The notes under the pieces were generated by a model that ran no database searches, was not told where the DNA came from, and saw only the letters and a list, made by a program, of their open reading frames with translations. Shown here piece by piece: positions 22,250 through 37,104 of a stretch of DNA of 64,000 bases. The stretch is from Mortierella sp. BCC40632 (lineage: Eukaryota; Mortierellomycota; Mortierellomycetes; Mortierellales; Mortierellaceae). The position numbers and the translations under genes were made by a program. Position 1 is the first letter of the stretch. Every line of letters begins with the position of its first letter. The DNA lies in NCBI GenBank assembly GCA_011634665.1, contig WAEK01000010.1:1411001-1475000 (forward strand), written 5' to 3'.

Positions 22250-23689
22250 ATGGCGAGGTTATTCAATTGTACAGTTCTGCTCTTCACGTTGTGCTTGGTC
22301 ACAGCGTTAACGCTCCTTTCAGGGACGCCCTTCAAAGCCAATGCGCTCCCCACCACCATCTCCACCGCCCGACCGAGGAGCCCACCTTCGGCGGCGGGTG
22401 TTTCGACCACCAAACGCCAGCACCGTCAACAGTCGTCCCCCCACAGCCCTCACTCGACTGAGTCAAAGACAGCAGCAAAGAACACAACTACGACGACAGC
22501 CCCCACATCCACCCCACTCATCCTTGTCCCCAAACCCAATGCCATATGGTACCCTGGCTCGTCTCATGTTATTCAATGGTTGCTACATAGCGCCCAATCG
22601 ATCGACCTTCCTGAAGACACGACTGTTGACATTGTCTTTATCGACCCCCAAACTGCAAGAAAGGTCCATACGTTGAGACGATACATACCACTCTCACGAG
22701 GAGCTGCGCGAGTGACCGTACCAACTACTGCTCCTTTCCAGGGGACAACAACTACCTCGTGGAGACTGGCCTTTGAACTTTTCCGAGGCAGAGCTTCCCA
22801 ACCTGTCCAACACACATCATCCGAATACTTTCAAGTTGACATCAACATTATGGCCGTTAGCGCCATTTCGTCCCAGCAACCCATGACGGGTACCCCTGTA
22901 TACAAGAACAATCTCTCTGAAAGGGATGATCATGACACGACCGATGAAAAGCCCTCTCCTGTTCAAACAAAGAAGAACCAGTTGTCAAAACAGCGTCGTC
23001 AGAACCGTGTTGAGGATTTCGAAAAGCGGCAGATCATTGACTTTGCACCCGAGGAGATGCGTCAAGAATACCCGAATGTGATCCAGGCTATTGAACTTGA
23101 ACACTCCTTTGGAGTTCGTCGCAAGGTCTACACCCAGACACCTTACACTCTTGGCTGGAGGGTCCCTGGTCGCGTTGCTGAATTGGTCGACTATTCACAA
23201 AAACTTCAGATCCTTCGCAAGGCAGGTCTTCTCACGACCACGGTCGCAACAGTCGATGAAAAGACTGAGGCAGAGAACAAGATTCCCAAGGTAGTTCAGC
23301 CAGACCTAATCAAGAGTTTCCGTGCCATGATGGTGATTGAATTGGTCAAGGACCAGACCATGGAGCGAGTCTCGACTCTTGCAAGAAATATCCCTGCAGA
23401 GACCCGATTCTTGTACCTCCAGATCCACGACCGTGTCCCCCATGGTTTTTACCGGCTAAGAGTCCGGATGGCAGTGGTTCAGGACGAAGACAACGCTGGA
23501 TCTGAGGATTCCATGTCGTCGTCCTTGTCCTCTTCTACTACGCAGTCTCATTCAGGTCCTGAGGATACCATCTATGGGTTGCCAACAGGGCTTGATGAGG
23601 ATTGGGATTTCCCAGGATTGAATGGCAAGTTGATCGACCAGTATGAGTCGATCACTCGGCGATTCTGGGTCTCCACTGGAGCTATCTAA
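22250..23689 (+). CDS. Secreted protein with two KRE9/KNH-like modules
   Basis: Intronless, 479 aa. An N-terminal hydrophobic signal sequence (residues about 6-25, likely cleavage after FKANA near residue 32) is followed by a Ser/Thr/Pro/His-rich linker typical of O-mannosylated wall proteins. Residues about 92-200 have the layout of the Kre9/Knh1 N-terminal Ig-like domain: PNAIWYPGSSHVIQW, a DxVDIVFID strand, GAARVTVP, SWRLAFELF and SEYFQVD. A second, more divergent module spans about 290-475 (YTLGWRVPG, RAMMVIELVKD, GFYRLRVRM, RRFWVST). Family members act in beta-1,6-glucan or cell-wall assembly; that role here is inference. There is no C-terminal GPI signal. A CT-rich leader precedes the ATG. 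Confidence 0.65.
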   Translation: MARLFNCTVLLFTLCLVTALTLLSGTPFKANALPTTISTARPRSPPSAAGVSTTKRQHRQQSSPHSPHSTESKTAAKNTTTTTAPTSTPLILVPKPNAIWYPGSSHVIQWLLHSAQSIDLPEDTTVDIVFIDPQTARKVHTLRRYIPLSRGAARVTVPTTAPFQGTTTTSWRLAFELFRGRASQPVQHTSSEYFQVDINIMAVSAISSQQPMTGTPVYKNNLSERDDHDTTDEKPSPVQTKKNQLSKQRRQNRVEDFEKRQIIDFAPEEMRQEYPNVIQAIELEHSFGVRRKVYTQTPYTLGWRVPGRVAELVDYSQKLQILRKAGLLTTTVATVDEKTEAENKIPKVVQPDLIKSFRAMMVIELVKDQTMERVSTLARNIPAETRFLYLQIHDRVPHGFYRLRVRMAVVQDEDNAGSEDSMSSSLSSSTTQSHSGPEDTIYGLPTGLDEDWDFPGLNGKLIDQYESITRRFWVSTGAI

Positions 23690-24378
23690 AGGTTCCCTTC
23701 TGGTAGTTATTTGTTTTGTAGTACCCCCCTCCACGTGTATCCAGCTTCCTCCCTCCCCTGTCCTTCTCCGAAGGATTATTTTAGACATAGGCATCCCCCT
23801 CTCCTCTCATCCAAATGTATCATAGCTCTTTCGCATAATGTAGAATTATATCATCGTTCGTCCTATGTTTTGTCCGTCTGTCTCTTTGTTTGTATTATTA
23901 TTATTTTTTCTTCGGTCGGACCCAAGAACAGAAAAAAAAAGGGGGGAGGGGGAGGTGGAAAAACGTTGCACCACATTCCATTTACCCTCTTCGAACCATA
24001 TCTCAACGAGGTCCAACCAGTCTTCTTGTCTCCACAGGGAGTTTAGAAACAATAGACAAACAAATTGCATAGCAAAAGAAAAGGGGCGCGTTCTCACCGG
24101 GGTTATGATTGCCTTTTTTATTTTTATTATTATTATTACTTTGACACCGTCGAATGACAGGGGGGAAGAAGAAGAGGGGAGAAGTAGAGAGTGGGAGAGA
24201 AGAGAGAATGGGTTGAATGTTCATGCAAGCAATGGGTATAGGGATGAATGAAGTGCAGGCACAATGGAATAGATAAGAATACACTTTCAAAAGAGTCGAA
24301 AGAAGAAGAAAATGGTAACAACAATAATAATAACAACAAAAACGACAACAAAGCCAACACCAGCAAAAGCAAGCCCGC
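23690..24378. other. Convergent 3' region
   Basis: 689 bp between converging stop codons, with T-rich DNA and short ATT/TAA repeats. No gene was seen. Confidence 0.5.
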
Positions 24379-27046
24379 TCATAGCTTTCGTGTAAGCCGC
24401 CTCGCGCCATCTGAAAGACATGCCAACAAAACACCTGTAGCTGCATGAACAAGCACTTTCTTGGCAGGGCCATAGATCACATTGGAAGGCGTCAGACCAG
24501 AGGATGAGCCAGTAGTCATGCCTGCGACCATATCCTCCACCAGAGCTTCAGGCTCGCCCTGATTCCATAGATTAACTTGTCGAAGTCGAAGTCCATCCTT
24601 TCGGATCTTGTTATAGATTTCCTTGGCGGATGGTGCACTCGACGACGATGATCCACCGGTGATCCGCCACCGACGGTTGTACGCAAATGAAAGCCATTCT
24701 GAAAAAGTCTTGGGCTGGATACCGAACCAGGTCAATGTCGCTCGACTGGCTCTGATCACGATCCAGATGATAATAATGACTTCCACAGAACCGGCAATGA
24801 CATGCATGATTCGTGTCCGGAGCCATGTTTGTTGCCAGAGGTCATAGAGTTGAAGGGCTACACTTCGAGATCGGTTGGAGCCCACGCTCTGATGCTTGAC
24901 GCTTCTTTGAACCTGGTGGTCTTGACACCGCGGCGCCAACTCGTACTGATCATCTTGCTTGGATGAAGAGGATGTTGAAGAGGATGTGACGGATTTGGAG
25001 GTAGATTTGGAGGTAGATTTGGAGGCGCGTGTAGATGTAGACTCAGAGGTTGCTGAGGACTCCATTAGATCCAAAGGTTGCAGGTTCAGAAACTGCACCT
25101 GGTATTTTTTCTTTAGTCGTTCCGACTTGGACCCAGATTTCCTTAGTGATGATCGTAGCGGTAACGATTGAGATGATGCAGATCTATGAAGTGGCCTCAA
25201 GTCCTTGGCCAGTGATGAAGAGCCAAGGCCAAGAGCCGAAAGCCTTGTCGAGACAGTCGAGCGCTCTGATGGTGCCTCAGAGTCATCAGAGTCGGTAGAG
25301 TTATTGTAGAAACGTTGCTCAAGTTCCAAGGTGACCCGTTGACATGATTTACGGTACCGATCATGTTGCTCTTCGTGTTTTTGTCGCCAGTAGATCCTTG
25401 AGACCTCGCTCGTGCCAGCATAAGTCGATTCCCAGGGATTGTAGAGCGACAATGGATCATTTGTCTCAAATGAATCAAACATCGAGGGTCGAAAAATCCG
25501 CTCGTGGTCGCCATTGTCAAAATGTGGGAACGAATCCTGTGTGTTCCTTGGCACTGTACTATTAGGCGATGACATCGATGGCGGTGTCCTCTGGCCGAAA
25601 TTGTTCGACGATCCGGTCCGAACCGAGGGAAGAGGTCTGAGCGGGGTGTATTCTCCATGTCTTTTGGATGGCAATACTGGAGAGCCAGCTCTCAAGTCTT
25701 GTCTCTTTGGGGGATTGGTGGGTGATGTCGGGGTGCCGGGCTTTTGGAGCGCAGACTGTGCCTCGTCAATCAATGACTGAAGAGTGGTGCAAATCCGATT
25801 GTAGACAGCGTTCGAATCATCATCATTTCCTGTTTTTTGTTTGTTGGTGAGTAGAATGACTCCACTGCTGCTAATTTCCACTGCGCCAGTACCCAGAGTT
25901 TTCTCCGCTCTGTCAACATCAACCATGGTACGACAACACATTATTAAAAAGGCAGGGAAGGTGAAGGGTATGTCGAGAAGAGCGAGATAGATGATGGCAA
26001 TTGAAGGGTTAAGGGAATATGGAGAGAGTGAGAGCGAGAACAGAGAGAGCCGGAGAGTAGATAGGGAGAGAGAGAGAGAGAGAGAAAGAGAAAGCAGAAA
26101 AGAGAGAAAGAAAAGAGAAAAGAAAAGCATGGGTCGTGGTTAATATAAAAAAGACAGATTAGATCCCCATAGAGAGATGCCTCTGCGCCAAGGCTGGTCA
26201 GAGGTTATTAACTTTAGTCCGTGTGTATTTTGAGGGCATCGGATCTCAGTCTCAGCGCATGTGTGTGCTGCAGTATGATGCTCCCTCGGTTGGGTCTCGG
26301 CCGCACTTCCACGCTCCTCCGGCCCGATATTGGACGGTGGGTACGGTCGTGGGCTAAACAAAAGAGCCAACGATTGAAATGAACGACGCTGGATGATGCT
26401 CTCGTACACCACACCAGAATGAGACGTAGTACAGGCCTGTCTTCACTCACTTTCACCCTCACTCTCTCTTTTTCTCACTCCTACTCATTCTCACACACTG
26501 GTACATCTCGAGCCAGCAGCAGCACTTGGCGAACAGCGCCGATCACTTTCAAGATTTGTCATGATCAATCCGCCTCTCCTCCCTCTCCCCTTGGCTTGGG
26601 CCTCTCCTATCGCCTTTGTCTTGCGCATCGATCATGCCCTAGGATATGCATCCTCCCCCCCTGCCGAGTCACTGGTTCATCTAAACATATCAACGCACCC
26701 GCCACACAAAGTCCACGCGTGGATTGAGGAGAGGGGGCTGCATCCTTACCAAAAAAAAACACACACACAAAAAAAAAAAAAAAAAAAGCTACCAACCCTC
26801 CTTTCCTCCCCCTTGAGACCACTCAAAAGACTTACTGAGTTAGCAGCGTCTGGAGTTCCTCGACAATGTGTCTGTTTGAATTCTCGGCCCTGCAGATTGG
26901 TCCACCGAAAACGAAGGAGGAGAGGCGTCGGATTAGAATCGACAAAGCATCACAGTAACCGGATTCATTCTCGGAGCAAGGTGGGAGACGCAAGAAAAGT
27001 TGGATGGACTGCGTTCGGTTCACTTCGGGAAGAAAAAAGAAAAAAA

Positions 27047-27088
<42 letters not shown>

Positions 27089-28047
27089 AAAGGAGAGAAG
27101 AGAGAAACACTTACAAATTCAGTCGGCTTTCAAGGTTAAAGACGGTGGCTCGCGAATTCACGACCTCGGACTGAAGTTCGTGGACTAGATGCTCCAGTGT
27201 CTCACTCTGTGGTGGGGGATCATGCTGTTGCGTGTGTTGTTGCGTGTGTTGTTGTGTATTCTGTTTGCAGGCAAAAGAAAGTGAAGAAATTCGGGCATTC
27301 GTCAGTTGAGAGCTGTTGGGGCGTGGGCATCAACCATGTTCAGTCCAGGTTCGGGGGGGAGGGGGGGAAGGGACCAAGCGTCAAGTGAGAAAGAGAAGGA
27401 GAGATAAAAAAACAACAAAGAAGAGGGTCAACTAAAGTATGAAAGAAAGAAAGAAACTTGTACAAAGAAGTGGAGATGGGATAGGATTGTGGAGAATAAT
27501 CGAACATATGGTGTTGCACATGGGTTTTCTCTCTGTCCTATTCGAGAGCGTTGGTCGGGCTCGAGTGACAAATAGACTGGCGGAAAGAGACAAAGATGCT
27601 ACTATGAGAGCGCGCGAGACGATCTTTTTTTACCTCTGGGCTAACAACTGGATCCTCCGACGTCTTTGTCGGTTCCCATTCACTCGGTAATGCCGGTGTA
27701 GATGGCAGCGATGGCTCGTTCAGAGTCGCTGTAGAGTGATTAAGAGGTGAATCGATCCCAAGCTGCGGCCAGGTGCATCGGCTCGTCGTCTCTTCCACAT
27801 CTATGGTTGTTTCCGTCCCATCTTCGTCCTCGTCATGATGCTGGGCGTCTTTCTCTTGACGCTGTTGTCGATGTTGCTGCTGAAGGTGATAAAAGACCTC
27901 CTTACGATCATAGAAAAAATCGTCCGGGGTATTTGGTTCAGATTCTGAGGGGAGTGGAAGGTGAGTTGGCACGTAGTTTGGGCCTTCTTTGTGAGATCGT
28001 TGATGGTGCTGAAGCGACCAAGGATTGATCACATGCTGCGACTCCAT
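24379..28047 (-). CDS. Coiled-coil protein with C-terminal membrane segments, unrecognised
   Basis: Four exons: 28047-27634, 27260-27115, 26889-26836 and 25909-24379, in phase, about 714 aa. I do not recognise the family. Exon 1 is disordered with a Gln/His run and acidic stretch. Exons 2 and 3 and the start of exon 4 join into a continuous heptad pattern (LEHLVHELQSEVV, ATVFNLESRLNL, HIVEELQTLLTQ, AEKTLGTG), which is the main argument for splicing across the 926-bp third intron. A long Ser/Pro/Thr-rich middle follows, then a basic KSERLKKKYQ, and a strong hydrophobic helix (IAGSVEVIIIIWIVIRA) with a second weaker one near the C-terminus (KKVLVHAATGVLLACL). An alternative is two genes, the downstream one starting at an ATG near 25926. 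The layout suggests an organelle or vesicle tether; this is inference. Confidence 0.55.
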
Positions 28048-28245
28048 CGCAGCCGGTCAGGTCAGAAAGGATTGAATATACAACGATGAAGAAGTGTTGG
28101 ATGGGTAGTCGATGAGTAATGACCAGTGGGCAACAAATAGGAATGGATGATGGTTGGTTGGTTAGTTGAAGTGGCGATCCAGTGGACAGGTAGGGGAGGA
28201 GGAGGAGGAACGGGTGGGGAGATAGAGACAGAGAGACAGAGAGAT

Positions 28246-28323
<78 letters not shown>

Positions 28324-29236
28324 CGAGGAGCGGGGAGAGCGTGTCTGCGCTACGGATGCGGAACAAAAAGGACAGGAAAAAAAAAATGAGCCATGCGCTT
28401 TTCGTCGGCTGCACCAAACTTGACTCTGCTTAGGCCATCATCATGTTTGACTATGAGATATTTCCAAGCCCAGTCGCAGGTTTGCACGTAGGAGCGTTGA
28501 CTACAGGAGCTCCGTTCTGGCACTACTCTGACTTCAATCGAACCGAACTTTTCTCTGTCTGTGCGCTTTGTCCACCACATCGGACAATTGCCCCAGGAGC
28601 CAGAGCTGGGAAGGGGCGTGGAGTGTAAAAAAAGACTTTCCCCGCACCCCTCCCTCTCCCTCTTCTGTCTCTCTCTCTCTCTCTCTCTCTCTCGTGATCG
28701 TTCATGTGACTATTTATTACATGACTCTAATGAATGGAAATAATATATTGTGGGTATTGGTCAAGATCAGGCATCGTGTTAGCATCGTACCTGGTGCCCC
28801 AGCAACCAAGCTGTGATGACAAAGCTGTCCATGAATCAGTAAAAGCTAAGCGCTCGCACTCGAAACAAAAGGAATGAGACAGTGTCTAACAAATGTGCAT
28901 GTTGATGCTGCGGGGGATCCGGACACTTCAATGGAGCAATTTCTTCGACAGCGTTCCATCGGTGGCATTCGGCTGGTGGGCAGGCCAGGCAAATGATTCC
29001 GCTCTGGTCCAATAAGAAACTAGCCACTCCCTCCTCCCTCCTGAGTGACGCGTAAGTCGCTTGCTACGTTGCTAAAAGGCTGCCTCTTTTCTTTTTTTTT
29101 CATTTCACTCTTCAGTCTTTCTTGTTCCTCTCCATTAGTCTTGCCCGCCCATTGCTGTACTTTCGAGCCATCTTTGACATTTCTTTGTTCCCACTTTATC
29201 CATCCATTTCTATTTTCCTCTCGTAATATCATAACC
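28048..29236. promoter_or_regulatory. Divergent promoter region, coiled-coil gene / CDC48
   Basis: 1.19 kb between divergent starts, containing a long GA microsatellite (28220-28322), a CT tract at 28665-28693 and a T/C-rich leader next to the CDC48 ATG. No gene was supported. Confidence 0.4.
28220..28322. repeat. GA microsatellite, about 100 nt
   Basis: Nearly pure GA with a few GATA and GACA interruptions. Confidence 0.9.
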
Positions 29237-32283
<3,047 letters not shown>

Positions 32284-32757
32284 ACAGTCTTGTGTGTTCC
32301 CATTTTTTTGTTTCTATCCTTTCCATATGCTGCCTTACTTTGTCTAGCGGCGCCTGCTTTCGTGTATATCTCGCCAAATGAATGAAAAAAAAAAAGAAAG
32401 AGAAAAAAAAAAGACTCGCTGTAGAAATAAATGATTTCAATCGAATAGTATTCCTCGGTTCCTGGTTAAGTCAAGACTCCGTCTTGACAATGTTTGCTTA
32501 GCCTTGATGACAAGTCTAACGCTATCAGTCTTCCAGCAGGACTAAAAGAGGAGCTTCGATCATGATAGAGTGACCCTGTTGTATCAAAGGACATACATTT
32601 TTAGCTTTACCGTTGGCCCCATCCTTACCGCCACATATGGACATTTTCTTCCAGTATTTCTGTTTCTATCTCCAACCAGCCTCTCGACAAGTCCCTACTT
32701 GCCATATTTCCCCAAGCACTCTACCGACAATAGCTTGCTAAGATTATTCCCCAGTGG

Positions 32758-32805
<48 letters not shown>

Positions 32806-33783
32806 ACGAGGTTAACTATGGTCCGTCTAGAGATTCTGTGGTAAACTGCAAGAGTTCCCAAGAGACTAAAGGCACAACAATGTTCACAATGTCTGTGGCA
32901 AAGTCCATGCTCAACAGCCAACTCGTGACATTTCATCCAACGTCGAACTCATACATCAAGCACTTCTGACAAGAGAGCTACGACAAAAGGGAAGTCCTAC
33001 TTTCGGAGGCGCTCTTGGTCAAATGACATAGGGATATCATTCATGAACCGACTACTGGACGGTGAAGATAGGAAGAGAGATAAGCATTTTGAACGCTGTT
33101 GACACTCTGGACTCGTCCGATGGACCATAAGAGGAGCTTCTCTAGCATATCGGTCCAGGCGATTCGTACTTGCGATTGAGGAGAAAGATGCTATTGGGTA
33201 TGTAAAATGTCACCATTTCGTAAAGGCTGGCGGATTTCCGTTCACAAGCATCGTTAGCATTCGGCAACTCGGGGATGCCTTCATTAGTGACTTCTTATCA
33301 GTCTAATCAAGCATTTCTGCTCCTCGTCCACTGCTCTTTGCACGAGTTAGTACTGCCGACTTGCTTCCCCAGCCTGATTGCCTTTGGGGATATTTCGAGA
33401 GAACAGCTCTTTTTCATGCCACTGAAAGATACGGTCTGTCACTTTTGAAGTGCCAGCGGCCCTAGATGTTTGGGCGTAAAATTTGTTGCTCCTGGGATGC
33501 TGTCAAGACAAATTTTCCTGAGCGCGTGTCCCAGGGGGCCCTGTCCTATTTTTTTTTTTTTTTTGAGCCTACACCTCCACGCACTTCAGAGCCAGAGGTG
33601 AAGATACTACCCTTAATATAATCAGACTGTTCCGTGGCTTTGTTGATTCTCCCAAGGAAAGACACTGGCAAGAAAAAAAAAAAAAAAAGAAGCGAAGAGG
33701 GTAAACACACCCTTGGGATATATCCAAGCCCTTCTTTTTTTTGATTCTTCACTCTCCTCCTCTCCCATCATCCACATTCGACC
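32284..33783. other. Intergenic region CDC48-NOP58
   Basis: 1.5 kb with a 43-nt T run (32762-32804), another T run at 33550 and no open frame of note between 32950 and 33540. The tail of this stretch is the NOP58 upstream region. Confidence 0.5.
32762..32804. repeat. Poly-T tract, 43 nt
   Basis: Uninterrupted T run between CDC48 and NOP58. Confidence 0.9.
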
Positions 33784-34108
33784 ATGTTGATCCTTTACGA
33801 GACACCTGCGGGCTACGCTCTCTTCACGCTGCTCGATGATGGCAAGCTGGAGAAGCCTGATTCGATCTGGAAGGATTTCGAGACGCCTGAGCAGGCCAAC
33901 AAGACGTAAGGACCCAGACTCTATTTTTTTTTTTTTCCTCCTTCGATCGTCCTGGACAGACTCTAGTGACAGCCAAGCAATGCACCAGCATCCATCCCAG
34001 GATCCGATCACACCTCTCCCCCTTTCTTCTTCGTCTGGGCATCTAGTCAACTCTATCGTTCTGAAAAAGAAGAACAAAAACAGAATAACCACCACTCTCA
34101 AGAAGCAC

Positions 34109-34143
<35 letters not shown>

Positions 34144-36083
34144 AGAGAGAGAGAGAGAGAGAAGCCATCGTGCAACAATACGTCTGATTGCAATCTGAAA
34201 TCAATCCGACGGCTCAGCACCGATCAGAACGAGGTCGACACTAGAAGAGATCACCCTCTTCCTCTAGTTCAGCTGACTCTATTGCAGACCTTTCCCCTTG
34301 TTCTTCCCTTTGCACCCATCCAGCACTACTTGCTCATGATATTGTTCTCGAGCTGCTCTTGAGAAGGGAGTCAACAGAGATGGGGCCGATCCTGGAACCC
34401 CCAGTCTATCATACTATGCCTTCCTCTACCACAGAGAAAACAAAAAAAAGGGTACGGATCTAACCAAACTGAAACGAACCCATTCTCAATTTCCTTTTAC
34501 AACAGCGTCAAGCTCAGAGCCTTCACCAAGTTCGAAAACACCACCGATGCCTTGTCCGCTGTCACTGCCTTGGTCGAGGGCAAGCTCTCCAAGAACTTGA
34601 AGGAGTTCTTGTCCAAGGAGATCAGCGAGAAGGAGTTGAAGAAGGAGAGTCTCATTGTCGGTGATGCCAAGCTCGGTAAGTTACCATTATCTCTGATGAC
34701 AATGGTGGTGGCGTTTGTGATCCATAACAATGAAGAGGAAGAGATAGAACCTTCTAGGATACTAATTACCTACCAATGCTCACCCCATATATCCTTACCA
34801 TCAATCTAGGTGGTGCCATTGCCAAGAAGTTGAACATGAAGGTCATCTCGGACTCGACGACGATGGATCTTTACCGCGGTATCCGCACCCAGTTGGGCTC
34901 GCTTCTCTCCAAATTGTCGGCCTCGGACTTGTCCGCCATGGTCTTGGGTCTCTCTCACTCGCTCTCGCGTTATAAACTCAAGTTCTCGCCCGACAAGGTC
35001 GACACCATGATTGTCCAGGCAATTGCCCTCTTGGACGATTTGGATAAGGAGCTGAACACATACGCTATGCGTGTCAAGGAGTGGTACGGCTGGCACTTCC
35101 CTGAGATGACCAAGATCATCATCGACAACCTCGCTTATGCCAAGATCGTGAAGAAGATTGGTTTCCGTGCCAACTGCTCGGCTACGGACTTGTCCGATAT
35201 CCTTCCCGAGGAGCTTGAGCAGGAGGTCAAGGAGGCCTCGGAGATCTCGATGGGAACTGAGATCTCGGATGAGGATCTTGAGAACATCCATGCGCTCTGC
35301 GACCAGATCATCTCCATCACCGAGTACCGCGCCCAGTTGTACGAGTACCTCAAGAACCGTATGAACGCGATCGCCCCCAACTTGACTGCCCTTGTCGGTG
35401 ACTTGGTTGGTGCTCGTTTGATTGCCCATGCTGGTTCGTTGATGACTTTGGCCAAGCACCCCGCCTCGACCATCCAGATCTTGGGTGCCGAGAAGGCTCT
35501 TTTCCGTGCCTTGAAGACCAAGCACGACACACCCAAGTATGGTTTGATCTACCACGCTTCTTTGATCGGTCAGGCTGGTCCCAAGATGAAGGGCAAGATT
35601 GCTCGTATGGTCGCTACTAAGGCTGCTCTTTCCGTCAGAGTTGATGCTCTTGGCGAGTCCGAATCGGCTGAGATTGGTATTGAGAACCGTGGCAAGGTTG
35701 AGGCTCGTTTGAGGATCTTGGAGGGTAACGGCAGCAAGCCCAGCGGTGCTGTCCGCAAGGCCGCTGCTGAGGCCAAGAACCAGAAGAAGCACCAGTTCGT
35801 TGCCTCGTCTTCGTACAATGCCTCCACGGATTCGACTGTCAAGGCTGCCAAGAAGGCCAAGACTGAGTCGCCTGCAGAGACCGAGCCTAAGAAGCGCAAG
35901 GCTGAGGAGGATTCGGATGAGGGTGAGGATGCCAAGAAGCAGAAGAAGGAGAAGAAGGAGAAGAAGGATAAGAAGGAGAAGAAGGAGGAGGCTGTTGAGG
36001 AGAAGAAGGACAAGAAGGAGAAGAAGGAGAAGAAGGACAAGAAGGAGAAGAAGGACAAGAAAGAGAAGAAGGAGAAGAAGTAA
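33784..36083 (+). CDS. NOP58: Nucleolar protein NOP58 (box C/D snoRNP core)
   Basis: Three exons: 33784-33905, 34506-34675 and 34810-36083, 521 aa. Nop58 is one of the four core box C/D snoRNP proteins and is needed for 2'-O-methylation of rRNA by fibrillarin. The NOP5NT start ([20 protein letters not shown]) and [10 protein letters not shown]...KLRAFTKF span exons 1-2. The NOSIC/Nop region in exon 3 shows [74 protein letters not shown] and [14 protein letters not shown]. The C-terminus is a long KKE/KKD repeat ending at residue 521, the expected nucleolar-retention tail. Junctions keep frame. Intron 1 (600 nt) carries a 29-nt A run and GA repeats. A 469-codon antisense open frame is a composition artefact of the lysine-rich tail. 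Confidence 0.97.
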
Positions 36084-37104
36084 GGAAAGCTGACAAAAAA
36101 AAGAAATTAGGTCGTTAGAGACGCTTTCTCTTTGTCTGCTTTCTTTAGTTTTTTTTTTTTTTTGTTTTATTTCATTATTGCTTGTTTTTTTTTTTTGCCA
36201 TAGTTCTTTCACTCTTTTTTTTTTTATCTTTTTTTTTGGTCATCCATTTGTAGAATACGTAGAGGAGTTGGTTTTGCTTCGACGGTCCTCTTTCTCTTCT
36301 CTCTCTCCATAATCACGCACTTCTCTCTCTCTCTCTCTTTTCTTTTCTTTTTTTTTCTCTCTCTCTATCTTTTCATCCCATCCCGCCAATATATCGCATC
36401 AACGTCTTTTTTCACTAAATGTCTAAAAAGTGTGAATGTGTCTCCTCTCCATGTTACAGCTTTTTGTGCCTGTGGCGCTTTGTCTTGTCTTGTCTTGTTG
36501 TTGGATAAGACAATTAATGAGTGAATGAAAGAGGAGGCTGTGGATTGTTGTTTGTCATGTTGTGCACAAGTTTTTTCTTTCTCTTGAACCACTCTGTCTC
36601 TCTCGTGTAAGCGAAAGAAGAGAAGGAAGGAGAGTGTGTGTGAGAATGTGAGAGAGTGAGAATGGTGGAAAAAGACTCTTCACTTCGCCCACTCTGACTG
36701 AACAACAAGCGATCAATTGAGACTATTTGTCACTTCTCTTATCAGATGGAGAAAAAAAAAAAAAAAAAAAAAAAAAATATAGTGTTGGACCTGACCAAAA
36801 ACGAATCTCTGGGTCCACCAAATAGGACATCCTTGGGTCTTTTCCACGCACACGCACACACACAAAAAAGGACAAAAAACATGAGCTTCTCTGCGTTGGA
36901 TTAACTGAATTGTTTAATTGAACTTGGCACAAAAGAATGATATCCGTCTCTTTTTTTTTTTTTTTTGATTGTTTTTTTGGTGGGAGGGTGGGAGGGGAGG
37001 AATGAAAGGAAATAGGGAAGAGTTCCTGTTTCTATGATGCGTGATGCGGGGGGGAGAGGGGTTTGAGAAAATATAAAGAGGTTTAGTCTGTCCCTATTCG
37101 CTTT
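36084..37104. other. Convergent 3' region NOP58 / COX6
   Basis: About 1 kb, T/C-rich, with A26-type and T-type runs at 36752-36777 and 36951-36966. No gene was seen. Confidence 0.5.

Noticed and set aside
26140..26412. Possible additional exon in the third intron of the coiled-coil gene
   Set aside because: It is phase-compatible after a TTTGTTTAG site, but it breaks the heptad pattern and ends in a stop before rejoining the last exon.
27938..28417. Minus-strand frame with long Ser-Leu repeat
   Set aside because: It is the translated shadow of the GA microsatellite upstream of the coiled-coil gene.
34676..34809. Possible C/D snoRNA in NOP58 intron 2 (TGATGA near 34694)
   Set aside because: No D box CTGA is present in the intron and no terminal stem was found.
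34806..36212. Antisense 468-codon open frame opposite NOP58
   Set aside because: It is Leu/Ser low complexity caused by the KKE/KKD tail and codon bias of NOP58 on the other strand.
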